A stretch of DNA of 64,000 nucleotides from contig JARKOC010000025.1 of the NCBI GenBank assembly GCA_029975915.1, forward strand, positions 62,001 through 126,000. The letters run 5' to 3'. The number at the start of each line of letters is the position of its first letter. The first letter of the stretch is position 1. Under the pieces are notes generated by a model, which saw only the letters and a program-made list of their open reading frames with translations, had not been told where the DNA came from and did not search any database. This stretch comes from Bryobacteraceae bacterium (GTDB lineage Bacteria > Acidobacteriota > Terriglobia > Bryobacterales > Bryobacteraceae). A program made the position numbers and the translations under genes. This document shows, piece after piece, positions 43,651-52,488 of this stretch.

Positions 43651-44871
43651 ATGCCCACGAGTTACATCAGCCGCGCCCTGGAACCGGTTCTTCGCAGGGC
43701 GGCCCGGGAATTCCCGGCCATCGTGCTCACCGGTCCGCGACAGTCAGGCAAAACCACACTGCTCAAGCACGTCTTCGGGGCCGCGGCCGGTTACGTCTCG
43801 CTGGAACCCCCCGACGTGCGATCCGCCGCAGTTGCTGATCCTCGTGGCTTCCTGGCGATGAACCCGCCTCCAGTCATCTTTGACGAGGTGCAATACGCTC
43901 CTGGACTACTGCCCTACATCAAAGAGCAAATCGACCAACGCCGCTCCTCCCGAGGGCAGTACCTGCTCACGGGCTCACAAAACCTGCTCCTCGCCTCGCA
44001 GGTCACAGAAACGCTGGCGGGCCGAGCAGCCATGCTGCGGCTGTTGCCACTCTCGCAGCGGGAAGTCGCCGGGCGCAGTACCCGCCCATTGCCCTGGGAA
44101 TCGCAGCCCAAGATGGCTGCTGAGGCGCCGAATCCGTCGGACCGCTGGCGCAGCTTTCTCCGCGGCGGGTACCCGGAACTTGTCTCCGAACCGGCTCGCG
44201 ACATCTCCTTGTGGCATCAGAGCTACATCCAGACCTACCTGGAGCGTGACGTGCGGTCGCTCCGCCAAGTGGGCGACCTGACTTCGTTCCAAGGCTACCT
44301 GCGTGCTCTGGCAGCCCGAAGCGGCCAGCTTCTGAATCTGACCGATGTGGCGCGCGATCTCGGCATCGCGGTCAACACGGCTAAGGCGTGGCTCTCAGTT
44401 CTTGAGGCAACCTTTCAGGTGATCGTTCTGAGACCCTATCACGCCAACATCGGCAAGCGGCTGGTAAAGACGCCGAAAGTCTACTTCACCGACACAGGCA
44501 CGCTCTGCCACCTGGCTGGCCTGAGAGACCCGGAACATGCGAAGGCCGGCCCGATGGGCGGTGCGATTTTCGAAACGGCGGTACTCATGGAAATCTACAA
44601 AACGCTCGCCGACCGCGGCGAGGATCCACGGGTTTACTTTTGGCGCACGTCGGCCGGCGTCGAGGTCGATTTTATTGTCGAGACCGAGGGCATGCTGGTG
44701 CCCGTTGAAGTGAAGCTCTCCTCAACGCCTTTGCCGGCGATGGCAGCCGCAATCCGCACGTTCAGGGAGGACCTGGGGAACAAAGCAGGCCCAGGTTATG
44801 TGGTCCACGGCGGGGATGTCCGTCTGCCCTTGGCACCTTCCGTGACGGCCATTCCGTACACTGAGCTTTGA
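43651..44871 (+). CDS. AAA ATPase with DUF4143 (COG1373 type)
   Basis: A 406-residue cytoplasmic protein. Residues about 22-160 are the AAA core with VLTGPRQSGKTTLL (Walker A) and VIFDEVQYAPG (Walker B); LLTGSQNLLL is sensor 1. Residues 195-370 are DUF4143, which ends in a restriction-like fold with FWRTSAGVEVDFIVET and VPVEVKLSS, the D-ExK pattern of a PD-(D/E)XK nuclease-like domain. These ATPases are common on islands and often behave like toxin-antitoxin or defence components, though the function is not settled. The ATG at 43651 has a gaggt site; TTG 43639 is also in frame. Confidence 0.85.
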   Translation: MPTSYISRALEPVLRRAAREFPAIVLTGPRQSGKTTLLKHVFGAAAGYVSLEPPDVRSAAVADPRGFLAMNPPPVIFDEVQYAPGLLPYIKEQIDQRRSSRGQYLLTGSQNLLLASQVTETLAGRAAMLRLLPLSQREVAGRSTRPLPWESQPKMAAEAPNPSDRWRSFLRGGYPELVSEPARDISLWHQSYIQTYLERDVRSLRQVGDLTSFQGYLRALAARSGQLLNLTDVARDLGIAVNTAKAWLSVLEATFQVIVLRPYHANIGKRLVKTPKVYFTDTGTLCHLAGLRDPEHAKAGPMGGAIFETAVLMEIYKTLADRGEDPRVYFWRTSAGVEVDFIVETEGMLVPVEVKLSSTPLPAMAAAIRTFREDLGNKAGPGYVVHGGDVRLPLAPSVTAIPYTEL

Positions 44872-45123
44872 CTGGTTTGATTGAGCCGTTGGAACCCGTC
44901 CATAGGCCTCTTTGTCTGAGCTCGGACGAGAGGAATCTGCCGCCCTGGATTGATTTTTCTGTTGACGACACAAATTGCCGGCTGGTAGTCTCGGGCCGAA
45001 CGCTGATCACGGCGTTCCCCCAGAGGCAAGCGGGCCTCTCGAATCCTCCGCACCCACCCCCGAGAAACGGGACTCTCAGAAAACTCCTTCCCTCCGGTTC
45101 GCCTGCTCGAAGTGTCTCCGCAG

Positions 45124-45392
45124 ATGGAAAAGCCGATTCTTTACTACGACGCAGAAAGCAAGCCGCGGGGCTTCCGGACTCTCGAAGCCATGCGTCGGCT
45201 GATTGCCAACGAAATCGTCACGGCATGGAACGGCCGCAATGGGCACATCAAAGAGGTCTTCGTGCGGAAAACCGAGGGCGGAAACGCGCCAAGGCTCAGG
45301 CCGCTCCGGGTAAGAATTACAGCTTTCACGAGCATCTCGACAGTGGGCACGTCGCCTGGTCCATGCGGCGGCTGGGTAAGGACAACTATTAA
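45124..45392 (+). pseudogene. Small hypothetical gene with a one-base deletion
   Basis: From the ATG at 45124 the frame reads MEKPILYYDAESKPRG to VFVRKTEGG, then runs into unrelated low-quality sequence. The next frame, picked up at 45282 in an A run, continues with KRAKAQAAPGKNYSFHEH and ends cleanly at GKDNY. Adding one A to the aaa at 45282-45284 restores one 89-residue protein. The loss of one base in an A run may be a real mutation or a sequencing error. Family unknown; the protein is basic and without a signal peptide. Confidence 0.5.
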
Positions 45393-45420
45393 GGGCGGCC
45401 ATCGGATACCAGGAGGCGGA

Positions 45421-45510
45421 TTCGTCCTGGAGCCAGTGCATCACGTCTTTTGCACGGATCTGGCTGAGCCGGAGGTCTTTCCAGCGCGGCAAGAGGGGGC
45501 CTACCGATGT
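45421..45510 (-). pseudogene. Tyrosine integrase fragment (core-binding domain)
   Basis: In one minus-strand frame the segment LLPRWKDLRLSQIRAKDVMH followed by WLQDE resembles the end of the SAM-like core-binding domain of phage-type integrases, where LPxWxdxxLsxIrxxdVxxWL is common. The rest of an integrase is missing: the sequence before it is unrelated, and after it the frame runs into the antisense of the small gene at 45124. It fits the tRNA-derived attachment sites in this region. Confidence 0.4.
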
Positions 45511-45609
45511 TGCCAGCACTGCGACCCGCGATGCTCCGTGGTCTCCCGCAGGGGGACGCCTGTTAATCAACCGGGCGGTGTGTCCTGGAGGACACTGGCG
45601 GTGGCAAGC

Positions 45610-45894
45610 TTAGGCCACAGCGGTCCGGTACGCCAAGACCGGAGCAGCCGAATGCACCGGGCGCCGGCGGACAGGAGATTCTTCAAGCAGAGTCTGCACG
45701 AAGACTGTCGCCATCTTTGCGCAAGCCTGATCCGGATAAATCGAGAGGAATAGCTGGCGCATCGAGGAAGTGCTCAGATCCGCCGCCAGAGCGGCGACCA
45801 GCCTCGCGTTGCACCGGACACATTCATGGCAATTCTTGCCCTCAATCCGGCATTGGGGCAATTGGTTGGACGTGGCAGGACGACCAGCAGGCAT
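45610..45894 (-). CDS. Doubtful 94-residue frame
   Basis: An ATG at 45894 opens 94 codons with a cysteine cluster QCRIEGKNCHECVRCN and a helical stretch MRQLFLSIYPDQACAKM. A weak cggag lies 12 bases upstream. The cluster could bind a metal, but no family is recognised and this is a decayed region. Kept only as a candidate. Confidence 0.2.
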   Translation of the reverse strand: MPAGRPATSNQLPQCRIEGKNCHECVRCNARLVAALAADLSTSSMRQLFLSIYPDQACAKMATVFVQTLLEESPVRRRPVHSAAPVLAYRTAVA

Positions 45895-46076
45895 GTAAGT
45901 TGTTACTCCGACTCCCACTTCAGGTCTTCGTCTTAAGCGAAGTACCACACAAATCTATCTGAAACTCCAGCGGCTGGGTACGCACCGGATGGGGGGAGGA
46001 GGTCCCTCAAATGGGGGGATGGGGTAGGAATAATTGTAACAGGCTGTGGATTGCTGGTCTCTCCTCAGAAAACTTT

Positions 46077-46103
46077 GACCAAACGAACTGCGTCGTGTCG
46101 TTT
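46077..46103 (+). promoter_or_regulatory. gaccaaacgaact motif, second site
   Basis: Begins gaccaaacgaact and ends gtcgttt, like the element at 11434-11456. It lies 43 bases upstream of the S9 peptidase start. Possible operator or dispersed repeat. Confidence 0.3.
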
Positions 46104-46145
46104 AACATGGTGTTTTGAATCACTTGCGGAGATGGAGACGATTCG

Positions 46146-48782
46146 ATGAGTAAATTTTCATTCATATTTCTTGCAATGCTGGCTGCGACGGCTGCGGAGA
46201 AGTGGACGCCTGAAGACGTCCTGATGCAGGAGTCCGTCGCAGGACTAGAGCTGTCGCGGGATGGCAAGATGGCGGTTTACGTGAAGTCCCGGATGGACAA
46301 AGAGAAGGGTGAATCGGTCTCCAACCTTTATCTGAAGTACACCGCTGGTGGCGATGAGGTCACCCTCACCCGGGGCAAGGACAACTACTCGTCGCCGAAG
46401 TTCTCGCCCGATAGCAAGAAAATCGCCTTTCTGACCTCGCGCAAGGCGGCGGACGCTCCGGCTGCAGGCACTCCGAGTGCAGGCCCTTCGGGGATGCAGA
46501 TCTGGCTCATGGACACCCGCGGCGGCGAACCTTGGCAGGCAACGAAGTTCGAGCGCGGCGTCCGTTCGTTTGGTTGGATGGACAACGACACATTGATCGT
46601 GGCAGCTCCTGAAGATCCAACACTGTACGACCAGAAGGAGAAGGAGCGCAAGGACACCTCGCAAGTGGTTGACGACGAAGAACATGCGCCGCCGGTCCGG
46701 CTTTTCCGATTTGAGTTGAAGGGTTCGAAGGCCACCCGACTCACCACAAACACGGACCGCATCACCTCGCTATCGGTGTCGCCCGATGGCAGATACGCCG
46801 TGACCGTCCATAACCGCTCCCTGGCCGAGATCTACAACCAGAAGATCAAGCCGGTGACGTTCTTCCACGATCTTGCTGCCGGATCGTCGAAGCAACTCTT
46901 CGCCAGCGAGAAGCTCTTACCCCGGGGATTCGATTGGACACAGGACTCAAAGAGCTTCTATTTCGTCGCTCCCTACACTACGCATCCTTATCTCTACAAC
47001 GCCTCCATCAACCTGCTTTATACATACGACGTCGCTTCCGGCCGCCACCAGAAGATCGAACTCGACTGGGAGAACGGCCTGGGCGGCTACGGCGGCATTA
47101 CTCCGACGCCGGACGGCTTTCTTGCCCTGCTGGCCAGCGGTGCACGGAACAAGGCGGCGCGGTACACCAGGTCCGGCTCAGGTTGGACGCGGCAGTGGAT
47201 CGAAGGCGAGCATGCCACCAATATGATGGGCTTCACCGTGCCCGACGACGGATCATTCGCCATTTATACTTATTCGACGGCTTCGGTCCCGGCGGTCCAA
47301 ATGCTTGCAAAGCTGGACGGGAACAAGATCCGCGAAGCCAAGCCGTTCATCGAGACCAACGCCGGCTGGAAAAAGAAGCCGATCGCCAAGACCGAACTGG
47401 TCACCTGGAAAGGCGCGCTGGATGAGCAAGTGGAGGGCATCCTCTATTACCCGCACAATTACGAGGCAGGCAAACGGTATCCGCTGGTGGTCATGATCCA
47501 TGGTGGCCCACACGGCGCCGACATGGACGCCTTCTCCGAGCGCTGGGGCTATCCGCACCAGCTTTATGCGCAGCGGGGCGCATTCATCCTGAAACCGAAC
47601 TACCACGGATCGTCGAACTACGGGCTAAAGTGGGGCGAATCGATTTCGGGCGGCAAGTACAACGACCTGGAATGGATCGACGTGGAAAAAGGGGTGGATT
47701 CGTTGATCGCCAAGGGTCTGGTGGATCCTAAGATGCTCGGCGTGCTTGGCTGGTCGAACGGGTCGATCATCACGATTGAGTTGACCACGAGGACCAATCG
47801 CTACAAGGCTGCCGGGGCCGGCGCCGGCGACGTGAACTGGACGTCGGACTGGGGCAACGCGGTTTTCGGAGACGCCTTCGAGCAGTATTACCTGGGCAAG
47901 ACGCCGATGGACGATCCTGAACTCTACATCAAGAAGTCGCCATTGTTCCGGATGGATAAGGTGACGACGCCGACCATCATCTTCTTCGGAACCGAGGATA
48001 AGCAGGTGCCCACCGAGCAAGGCTGGCAGCACTACAGGGCGTTGCAGCACTACGGCAAGACAGGCGTGAAGTTCATCCTATTCCCCGGGGAGGCCCACGG
48101 TCCGCGCAAGTTGGTCCACCAGCAACGGAAACTGGAGGAGGAGCTGGCGTGGTTCGACAAGTACCTGTTCGGGACGAAGAAGGACGAGAACGAGGCACTG
48201 AAGAAGGAGTCGCCGCTGGCGGCGGCACTGATGACGTCCAAGCTGACAGAGACGCCTGCAACGGTGGAGCGCGGACCGGTTCAGATTGGGCGTTTCGAGG
48301 TAACCAGGGCACAGTTTAAGGCGTTCGACCCGTCCTATGCGGTCAAACCGGGGACCGAGAACCTCCCCGCCTCTGGCGTCACGTTTGAAAGAGCCAAGGC
48401 GTATTGTGATTGGCTGTCGAAGAAGACCGGGCAGAAATACCGGTTGGGAACCGAAGAGGAGCTGGGCTCGATGCTGAAGGCGTCGAAGACGGAGAACACG
48501 CTGGACAGTTGGGCCGGGTACACAGTGAATGCCGACGATGAAAAGCGTTTGGCGTCGCTGGTGGATGGGTTGGGCGATGGCGCATTGCTGAAGCCGGTGG
48601 GAAGCTCTGCCGGCACGGGCGACGATCCGATCTTCGATCTCGGCGGCAACGTAGCCGAGTGGGTGACGGCGAAGGATGGCACGGGTAAGGTGATGGGCGG
48701 AAGCGCCGACCGGCCGGTGGATCCCAAGTCCACATCTACTGCGCGATTGGGATACACGGGATTCAGGGTAGTGCGGGAGTAG
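46146..48782 (+). CDS. S9 peptidase fused to a C-terminal FGE/SUMF1-like domain
   Basis: An 878-residue exported protein (signal MSKFSFIFLAMLAATAAE). Residues about 20-400 are a TolB-like beta propeller. Residues about 430-690 are the prolyl-oligopeptidase catalytic domain with LGWSNGSI (Ser about 537), FFGTEDKQVP (Asp about 618) and FPGEAHGPR (His about 651). Residues about 705-878 form a formylglycine-generating-enzyme (FGE-sulfatase) fold: QIGRFEVTRAQFKAF, FERAKAYCDWLSKKTG, YRLGTEEE and DLGGNVAEWVT. The FGE part has no active cysteine pair, so it is probably a binding module. S9 enzymes of this size normally end near residue 690. No break separates the two parts. Confidence 0.85.
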   Translation: MSKFSFIFLAMLAATAAEKWTPEDVLMQESVAGLELSRDGKMAVYVKSRMDKEKGESVSNLYLKYTAGGDEVTLTRGKDNYSSPKFSPDSKKIAFLTSRKAADAPAAGTPSAGPSGMQIWLMDTRGGEPWQATKFERGVRSFGWMDNDTLIVAAPEDPTLYDQKEKERKDTSQVVDDEEHAPPVRLFRFELKGSKATRLTTNTDRITSLSVSPDGRYAVTVHNRSLAEIYNQKIKPVTFFHDLAAGSSKQLFASEKLLPRGFDWTQDSKSFYFVAPYTTHPYLYNASINLLYTYDVASGRHQKIELDWENGLGGYGGITPTPDGFLALLASGARNKAARYTRSGSGWTRQWIEGEHATNMMGFTVPDDGSFAIYTYSTASVPAVQMLAKLDGNKIREAKPFIETNAGWKKKPIAKTELVTWKGALDEQVEGILYYPHNYEAGKRYPLVVMIHGGPHGADMDAFSERWGYPHQLYAQRGAFILKPNYHGSSNYGLKWGESISGGKYNDLEWIDVEKGVDSLIAKGLVDPKMLGVLGWSNGSIITIELTTRTNRYKAAGAGAGDVNWTSDWGNAVFGDAFEQYYLGKTPMDDPELYIKKSPLFRMDKVTTPTIIFFGTEDKQVPTEQGWQHYRALQHYGKTGVKFILFPGEAHGPRKLVHQQRKLEEELAWFDKYLFGTKKDENEALKKESPLAAALMTSKLTETPATVERGPVQIGRFEVTRAQFKAFDPSYAVKPGTENLPASGVTFERAKAYCDWLSKKTGQKYRLGTEEELGSMLKASKTENTLDSWAGYTVNADDEKRLASLVDGLGDGALLKPVGSSAGTGDDPIFDLGGNVAEWVTAKDGTGKVMGGSADRPVDPKSTSTARLGYTGFRVVRE

Positions 48783-48810
48783 CCGGGTGGTGCTAGATTA
48801 GATCGACGCA

Positions 48811-51561
48811 ATGAAGGAGACTTGGGCCCGGTTCACAGCCGAAGTGGAGGTCCGGACAGGCCAGTTGCTGGCCGATCTCGAGGCTGCCTGGAGCGACACC
48901 GAGGCAGCAGCGGGGCTGGTGGAATCGGCTGTGGAGAACCGGTGGGCAGACCCGGAGCCGGGGCAGCTTGAGGCGGCCCGGGGCTTCCTCCAGCGACAGG
49001 GGAGCGCATTGCTGGATGAGCCTTTGGGACTGCTGCAACGCAAGCGGCCGCTCATGAAGTCGCTTTCAGCGTATGAAACCTGGTCGTCTGGTTTGGCTGA
49101 GGCGGCCCGATCGATACGACCGCGGATTTCGGCCAGCAGGCAGGAGTGCGCGGAGGCGGTCGGGATTGACTTGCCTCTGTGGTCCCGCATCGGAGCGTCC
49201 AAAAGACACGACATCGAGGTCAGGGAAGCTGTACTGGCGGAGGTGGCGGGACTGGAACTGGCAAGGTCGCGGCTGGACGGCGAATGGCAGTTGCTGCTGG
49301 CCAACTGCTCGATGCGGATGCCTTCGGCCTGGCAGGCCGTGCGGCAGAACGGTTTGGCGGCCGCTGCCGGGCTGCGGACGGAGGCGCCGCTGGATGATGA
49401 GTTGGAGCATATCCGGGGGCGGCGGGCGCGGTGGCGGGATCTGGCAGTATCGCTTCTGGCCGAGTATAGAATGTGGAGCGTCGAGGCAGGCAGGCGGCTG
49501 AACCGCTGCGTGCTGGAGGCGCGGTCGAACACGGGGACAGCACGCGAGCGGAGACAACTGAAACGGGCGAAGCACTTTGCTTACTGGTCCCGGCAGGCGC
49601 GGGCAGTGCAGGCCTTGCTTGATCTGAACCTCCAGTTCTGGCGGATGGGGCTTGAGGCGGTCGAGGAGACGAGCCGGACGCTGGACTCGTTGAGTCAGGA
49701 GCACAATGACCTGACGGGAGAGATAGACCAGGTTCTGGAGTGGCTGGAGAGATGGGAGCAGGGTGAGGAAACGGGAGTCTTCCCAAGCCCCCAGGCGCGT
49801 TTGTTGCCGGCCGAAGAAAGAACCAGCGAGTGGGTAACGAGGATTGAGGCCCTGGCGCAGAAGCGGCTGCCGATGGTGGTCGAGTCGGTGCGGCCGAGGC
49901 GGGCGTTGCCTGGGTGGCGGGAGCCGTGGAGGAGGATCGAGCCGCAGCGGCTGATGTGCGCCGCGTTGCGCAGTGTCGCGCGAGATGTCGTGTTGAGCGG
50001 GCTCAGAGAGGCAGAGGCGGCTCATTCGGCGATGGTCCGTGAGATCGAACGGGCGCGGGAGGTGGTCGCGTACGGTTTCGAGCAGGCCAAGGAAGGCGGC
50101 GCAGGCGCCGAACTTGCTCGCGAAGCAGCCGCCAATGCCGTCGAACTGCTGACATACCAGCGACGGCACCGGCCAGACCCGCGTCCTGGGGCCGAACCTC
50201 AGGTGCTGAAGGCGCTGGCCCTGGCCTTCGCCGAGACTCATTCCGGACTGGTGAGGAGCCACCTCGGCCTTTTGGCCCACGCGACGCGGCGGCGCGGGCT
50301 GAAGGCGGCCACGGAACTGGCGGCGCTTGCAGTTGCTGCCGGGCGGCGGGGTCTGGGCACAGCCATTGCGGCCGGACAATCCCTGGTCGGGCTGCTTTTG
50401 CAAAAAGGTGGGTTGGTCACGCCTCCGGTGAGACGAGTGGAGCCCGTGCACGAGCGGCCGGTGCTGGGGCAAGCGCTGGCGCTCACACTCGGCGAGAGGG
50501 ACCTGCCGATGCTCTACCGGCGGCTGTTCCGGCTGGCGCCCGTGGAGGACCCGCGGTTCCTGATCGGGCGCGAACTGGAAATGAACGGTCTGGCGGATGC
50601 GGCAAAACGCTGGCAGGCGGGGCGGCCGGCCCAGGTGCTGGTGATCGGGGCGCGGGGCAGCGGAAAAACGTCGCTGCTGAATTGCGCCATCGCTGGACCG
50701 CTGGCCGGCCTCTCGCTCAGGCGCGCGCAGTTCAGCGCCCGGATTAGAAGTTGCGACGAACTTCGCCGGTTCGTCGGAGGGTTGATCGGCGTCGACAATC
50801 CGAATGACGTCGAAGATGCGCTGCGGAACACCAGACAAGTCCTGGTCCTGGAGGAACTGGAGCGGGTGTACCTGGGCGAGATCGGCGGATACAAACCGCT
50901 GTACGACCTTCTGAACCTGATCGAGGCAACGGCCGGCGCGACGCTCTGGGTATTGAGCCTGAACGAGACGGCGTTCCGGCATCTGGATGCCGTCACGCAG
51001 ATCGGGTCGCATTTTTCACACCGGATCAACGCGATGTCGGTGGAGCAGAAGCAGCTTGAGGCGGCGATTCTCTACAGGCATCACTTGTCGGGGATGCGGC
51101 TGCAGTTCGCGCCGCTACCGCAGGACGATGTCAGGGTGAGGAGGGTGCGCCGGACGCTGGGTCTGGAAAAGAGCCCTCAAGAGGTCTTCTTCGATTCGCT
51201 CTACGAACAATCGGAAGGGATCTTCCGGTCGGCGTTTGAATTGTGGCAGGACTCGATCGAGCGGATTGAAGGGGGGATGGTCCACATCCGCCAGCCTCTG
51301 GCGCCGGACTACGACCCGCTGATGGCTGAACTTGACCAGGAGGATCAGTTCCTGCTGCGTGCGGCCCTGCGGCACGGAAGCCTGACTCCCTCCGAGGCGG
51401 CGCGGGTGTTGCTGCAAGAAGAAGATGCGGCGTGGCGGCGGATGCGGAAGCTCGATGCCCTTGAGATTCTTGAAGCCGATCCGGCTGCTCCCGGCTACAG
51501 AGTGAAACCGCAAGCCGGGCGACTGGTGAGGGAGTTGCTGTTCCGGATGAACCTGCAATAG
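48811..51561 (+). CDS. Large helical P-loop ATPase next to an MscS channel
   Basis: A 916-residue cytosolic protein. Residues 1-470 are charged and helical, with long coiled-coil stretches (LEHIRGRRARWRDLAVSLLA, TLDSLSQEHNDLTGEIDQVL). A hydrophobic patch lies near residues 490-530. The ATPase domain has VIGARGSGKTSLLN (Walker A, about residue 612) and VLVLEELERVYLG (Walker B, about 675), then LWVLSLNETAFR as a sensor. The last 80 residues resemble a winged helix (FLLRAALRHGSLTPSEAARVL). The MscS gene starts within one base of the stop codon. I do not know a described system with this pair. Confidence 0.65.
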   Translation: MKETWARFTAEVEVRTGQLLADLEAAWSDTEAAAGLVESAVENRWADPEPGQLEAARGFLQRQGSALLDEPLGLLQRKRPLMKSLSAYETWSSGLAEAARSIRPRISASRQECAEAVGIDLPLWSRIGASKRHDIEVREAVLAEVAGLELARSRLDGEWQLLLANCSMRMPSAWQAVRQNGLAAAAGLRTEAPLDDELEHIRGRRARWRDLAVSLLAEYRMWSVEAGRRLNRCVLEARSNTGTARERRQLKRAKHFAYWSRQARAVQALLDLNLQFWRMGLEAVEETSRTLDSLSQEHNDLTGEIDQVLEWLERWEQGEETGVFPSPQARLLPAEERTSEWVTRIEALAQKRLPMVVESVRPRRALPGWREPWRRIEPQRLMCAALRSVARDVVLSGLREAEAAHSAMVREIERAREVVAYGFEQAKEGGAGAELAREAAANAVELLTYQRRHRPDPRPGAEPQVLKALALAFAETHSGLVRSHLGLLAHATRRRGLKAATELAALAVAAGRRGLGTAIAAGQSLVGLLLQKGGLVTPPVRRVEPVHERPVLGQALALTLGERDLPMLYRRLFRLAPVEDPRFLIGRELEMNGLADAAKRWQAGRPAQVLVIGARGSGKTSLLNCAIAGPLAGLSLRRAQFSARIRSCDELRRFVGGLIGVDNPNDVEDALRNTRQVLVLEELERVYLGEIGGYKPLYDLLNLIEATAGATLWVLSLNETAFRHLDAVTQIGSHFSHRINAMSVEQKQLEAAILYRHHLSGMRLQFAPLPQDDVRVRRVRRTLGLEKSPQEVFFDSLYEQSEGIFRSAFELWQDSIERIEGGMVHIRQPLAPDYDPLMAELDQEDQFLLRAALRHGSLTPSEAARVLLQEEDAAWRRMRKLDALEILEADPAAPGYRVKPQAGRLVRELLFRMNLQ

Positions 51562-51570
51562 TTGAACACG

Positions 51571-52395
51571 ATGAGAGAGAGACTGGCTATCTTCGAGTTC
51601 TTCACTCCGGCGCGGCTGCTGGAGGCAGCTACCGTTCTCCTGTTGACCTGGGTGGCGATCCGCTACCTGTCGCGGCTCCTGTCGCTGCTGGCGTCGAGGA
51701 CCCCGAAGGCGCGGTTTCTGGCTAAGTGGCTGGAGCCGGTGTTGCGGATCGCGTTGTGGTTTGGCGCGATCGTGATCTGTTTCCGGCTGGTGGCGCCGTC
51801 GACCGACACCTTCCTCGCGGCTATCGGCTCGCTTGCCATCGCCATTGGCCTTGGCGCGCAAGATCTGATTAAGAACATCATTGGTGGATTCGTGATTCTG
51901 GCGGACCGGCCGTACCAGTTGGGCGACAGGGTGAGGATCGGCGACGCCTACGGCGAAATCGACCACATCGGACTGCGGAGCACGAAGCTGACAACGCCCG
52001 ATGACACGCGGGTGACGATCCCGAATTCCGACATCCTCATCCAGCATGTGTTCAATGCCAACTCGGGCGTGCCGGATTGCCAAGTTGTGACGGATGTGGT
52101 CGTGCCGATCGAAACAGATCCGCACGCTGCCTGGCGGATCGGGATGGAAGCCGCTCACACCTCTCCGTACACGTTGCAGTCAAAGCCGGTGGTCGTCCTG
52201 ACTCAGGATGTGTTCGACCGGCGACCCATGCTCAGAGTCAGGATCAAGGCCTATGTGTACGATCACCGTTACGAACCGGCAATGCAGAGTGACATCACAC
52301 AGCGGGCCAAGACCGAGATGCTGCGCCTGGGGATGCTGAAGCCGTGGGGCGGCGGGAGGCGCGACGAAGGCCGATCCGGAAATCTTAACGGTTAA
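51571..52395 (+). CDS. MscS-type mechanosensitive channel
   Basis: A 274-residue protein. Three hydrophobic helices (about residues 10-35, 52-72, 78-105) lead into the pore-lining TM3, which reads [24 protein letters not shown]. Then follows the beta domain with [20 protein letters not shown] and [10 protein letters not shown]. This is the small MscS layout, shorter than E. coli MscS by about 10 residues. The likely start is ATG 51571; a TTG at 51562 lies directly after the ATPase stop. The gene is coupled to the ATPase gene. Confidence 0.88.
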   Translation: MRERLAIFEFFTPARLLEAATVLLLTWVAIRYLSRLLSLLASRTPKARFLAKWLEPVLRIALWFGAIVICFRLVAPSTDTFLAAIGSLAIAIGLGAQDLIKNIIGGFVILADRPYQLGDRVRIGDAYGEIDHIGLRSTKLTTPDDTRVTIPNSDILIQHVFNANSGVPDCQVVTDVVVPIETDPHAAWRIGMEAAHTSPYTLQSKPVVVLTQDVFDRRPMLRVRIKAYVYDHRYEPAMQSDITQRAKTEMLRLGMLKPWGGGRRDEGRSGNLNG

Positions 52396-52488
52396 GTATT
52401 GTAAACCTCCGCGGGTCGTGGTAGAGTCCCTTAGCCGTATCGCGCTTCGACAAGTGTCGAACGGACTCACGTCAGAGTTGGAGGATGC

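Larger units (their letters stand above)
44872..46145 (+). other. Decayed island end, 1.27 kb with remnants only
   Basis: Between the DUF4143 gene and the S9 peptidase I find a frameshifted small gene (45124-45392), an integrase fragment on the minus strand (about 45421-45510), a doubtful small minus-strand frame (45610-45894) and a regulatory-looking motif (46077). The rest shows nothing I can name. Confidence 0.5.

Noticed and set aside
49066..51012. 648-codon minus-strand frame inside the large ATPase gene
   Set aside because: Antisense to a protein with clear Walker motifs; the frame has proline/arginine-rich composition and is a product of high GC.
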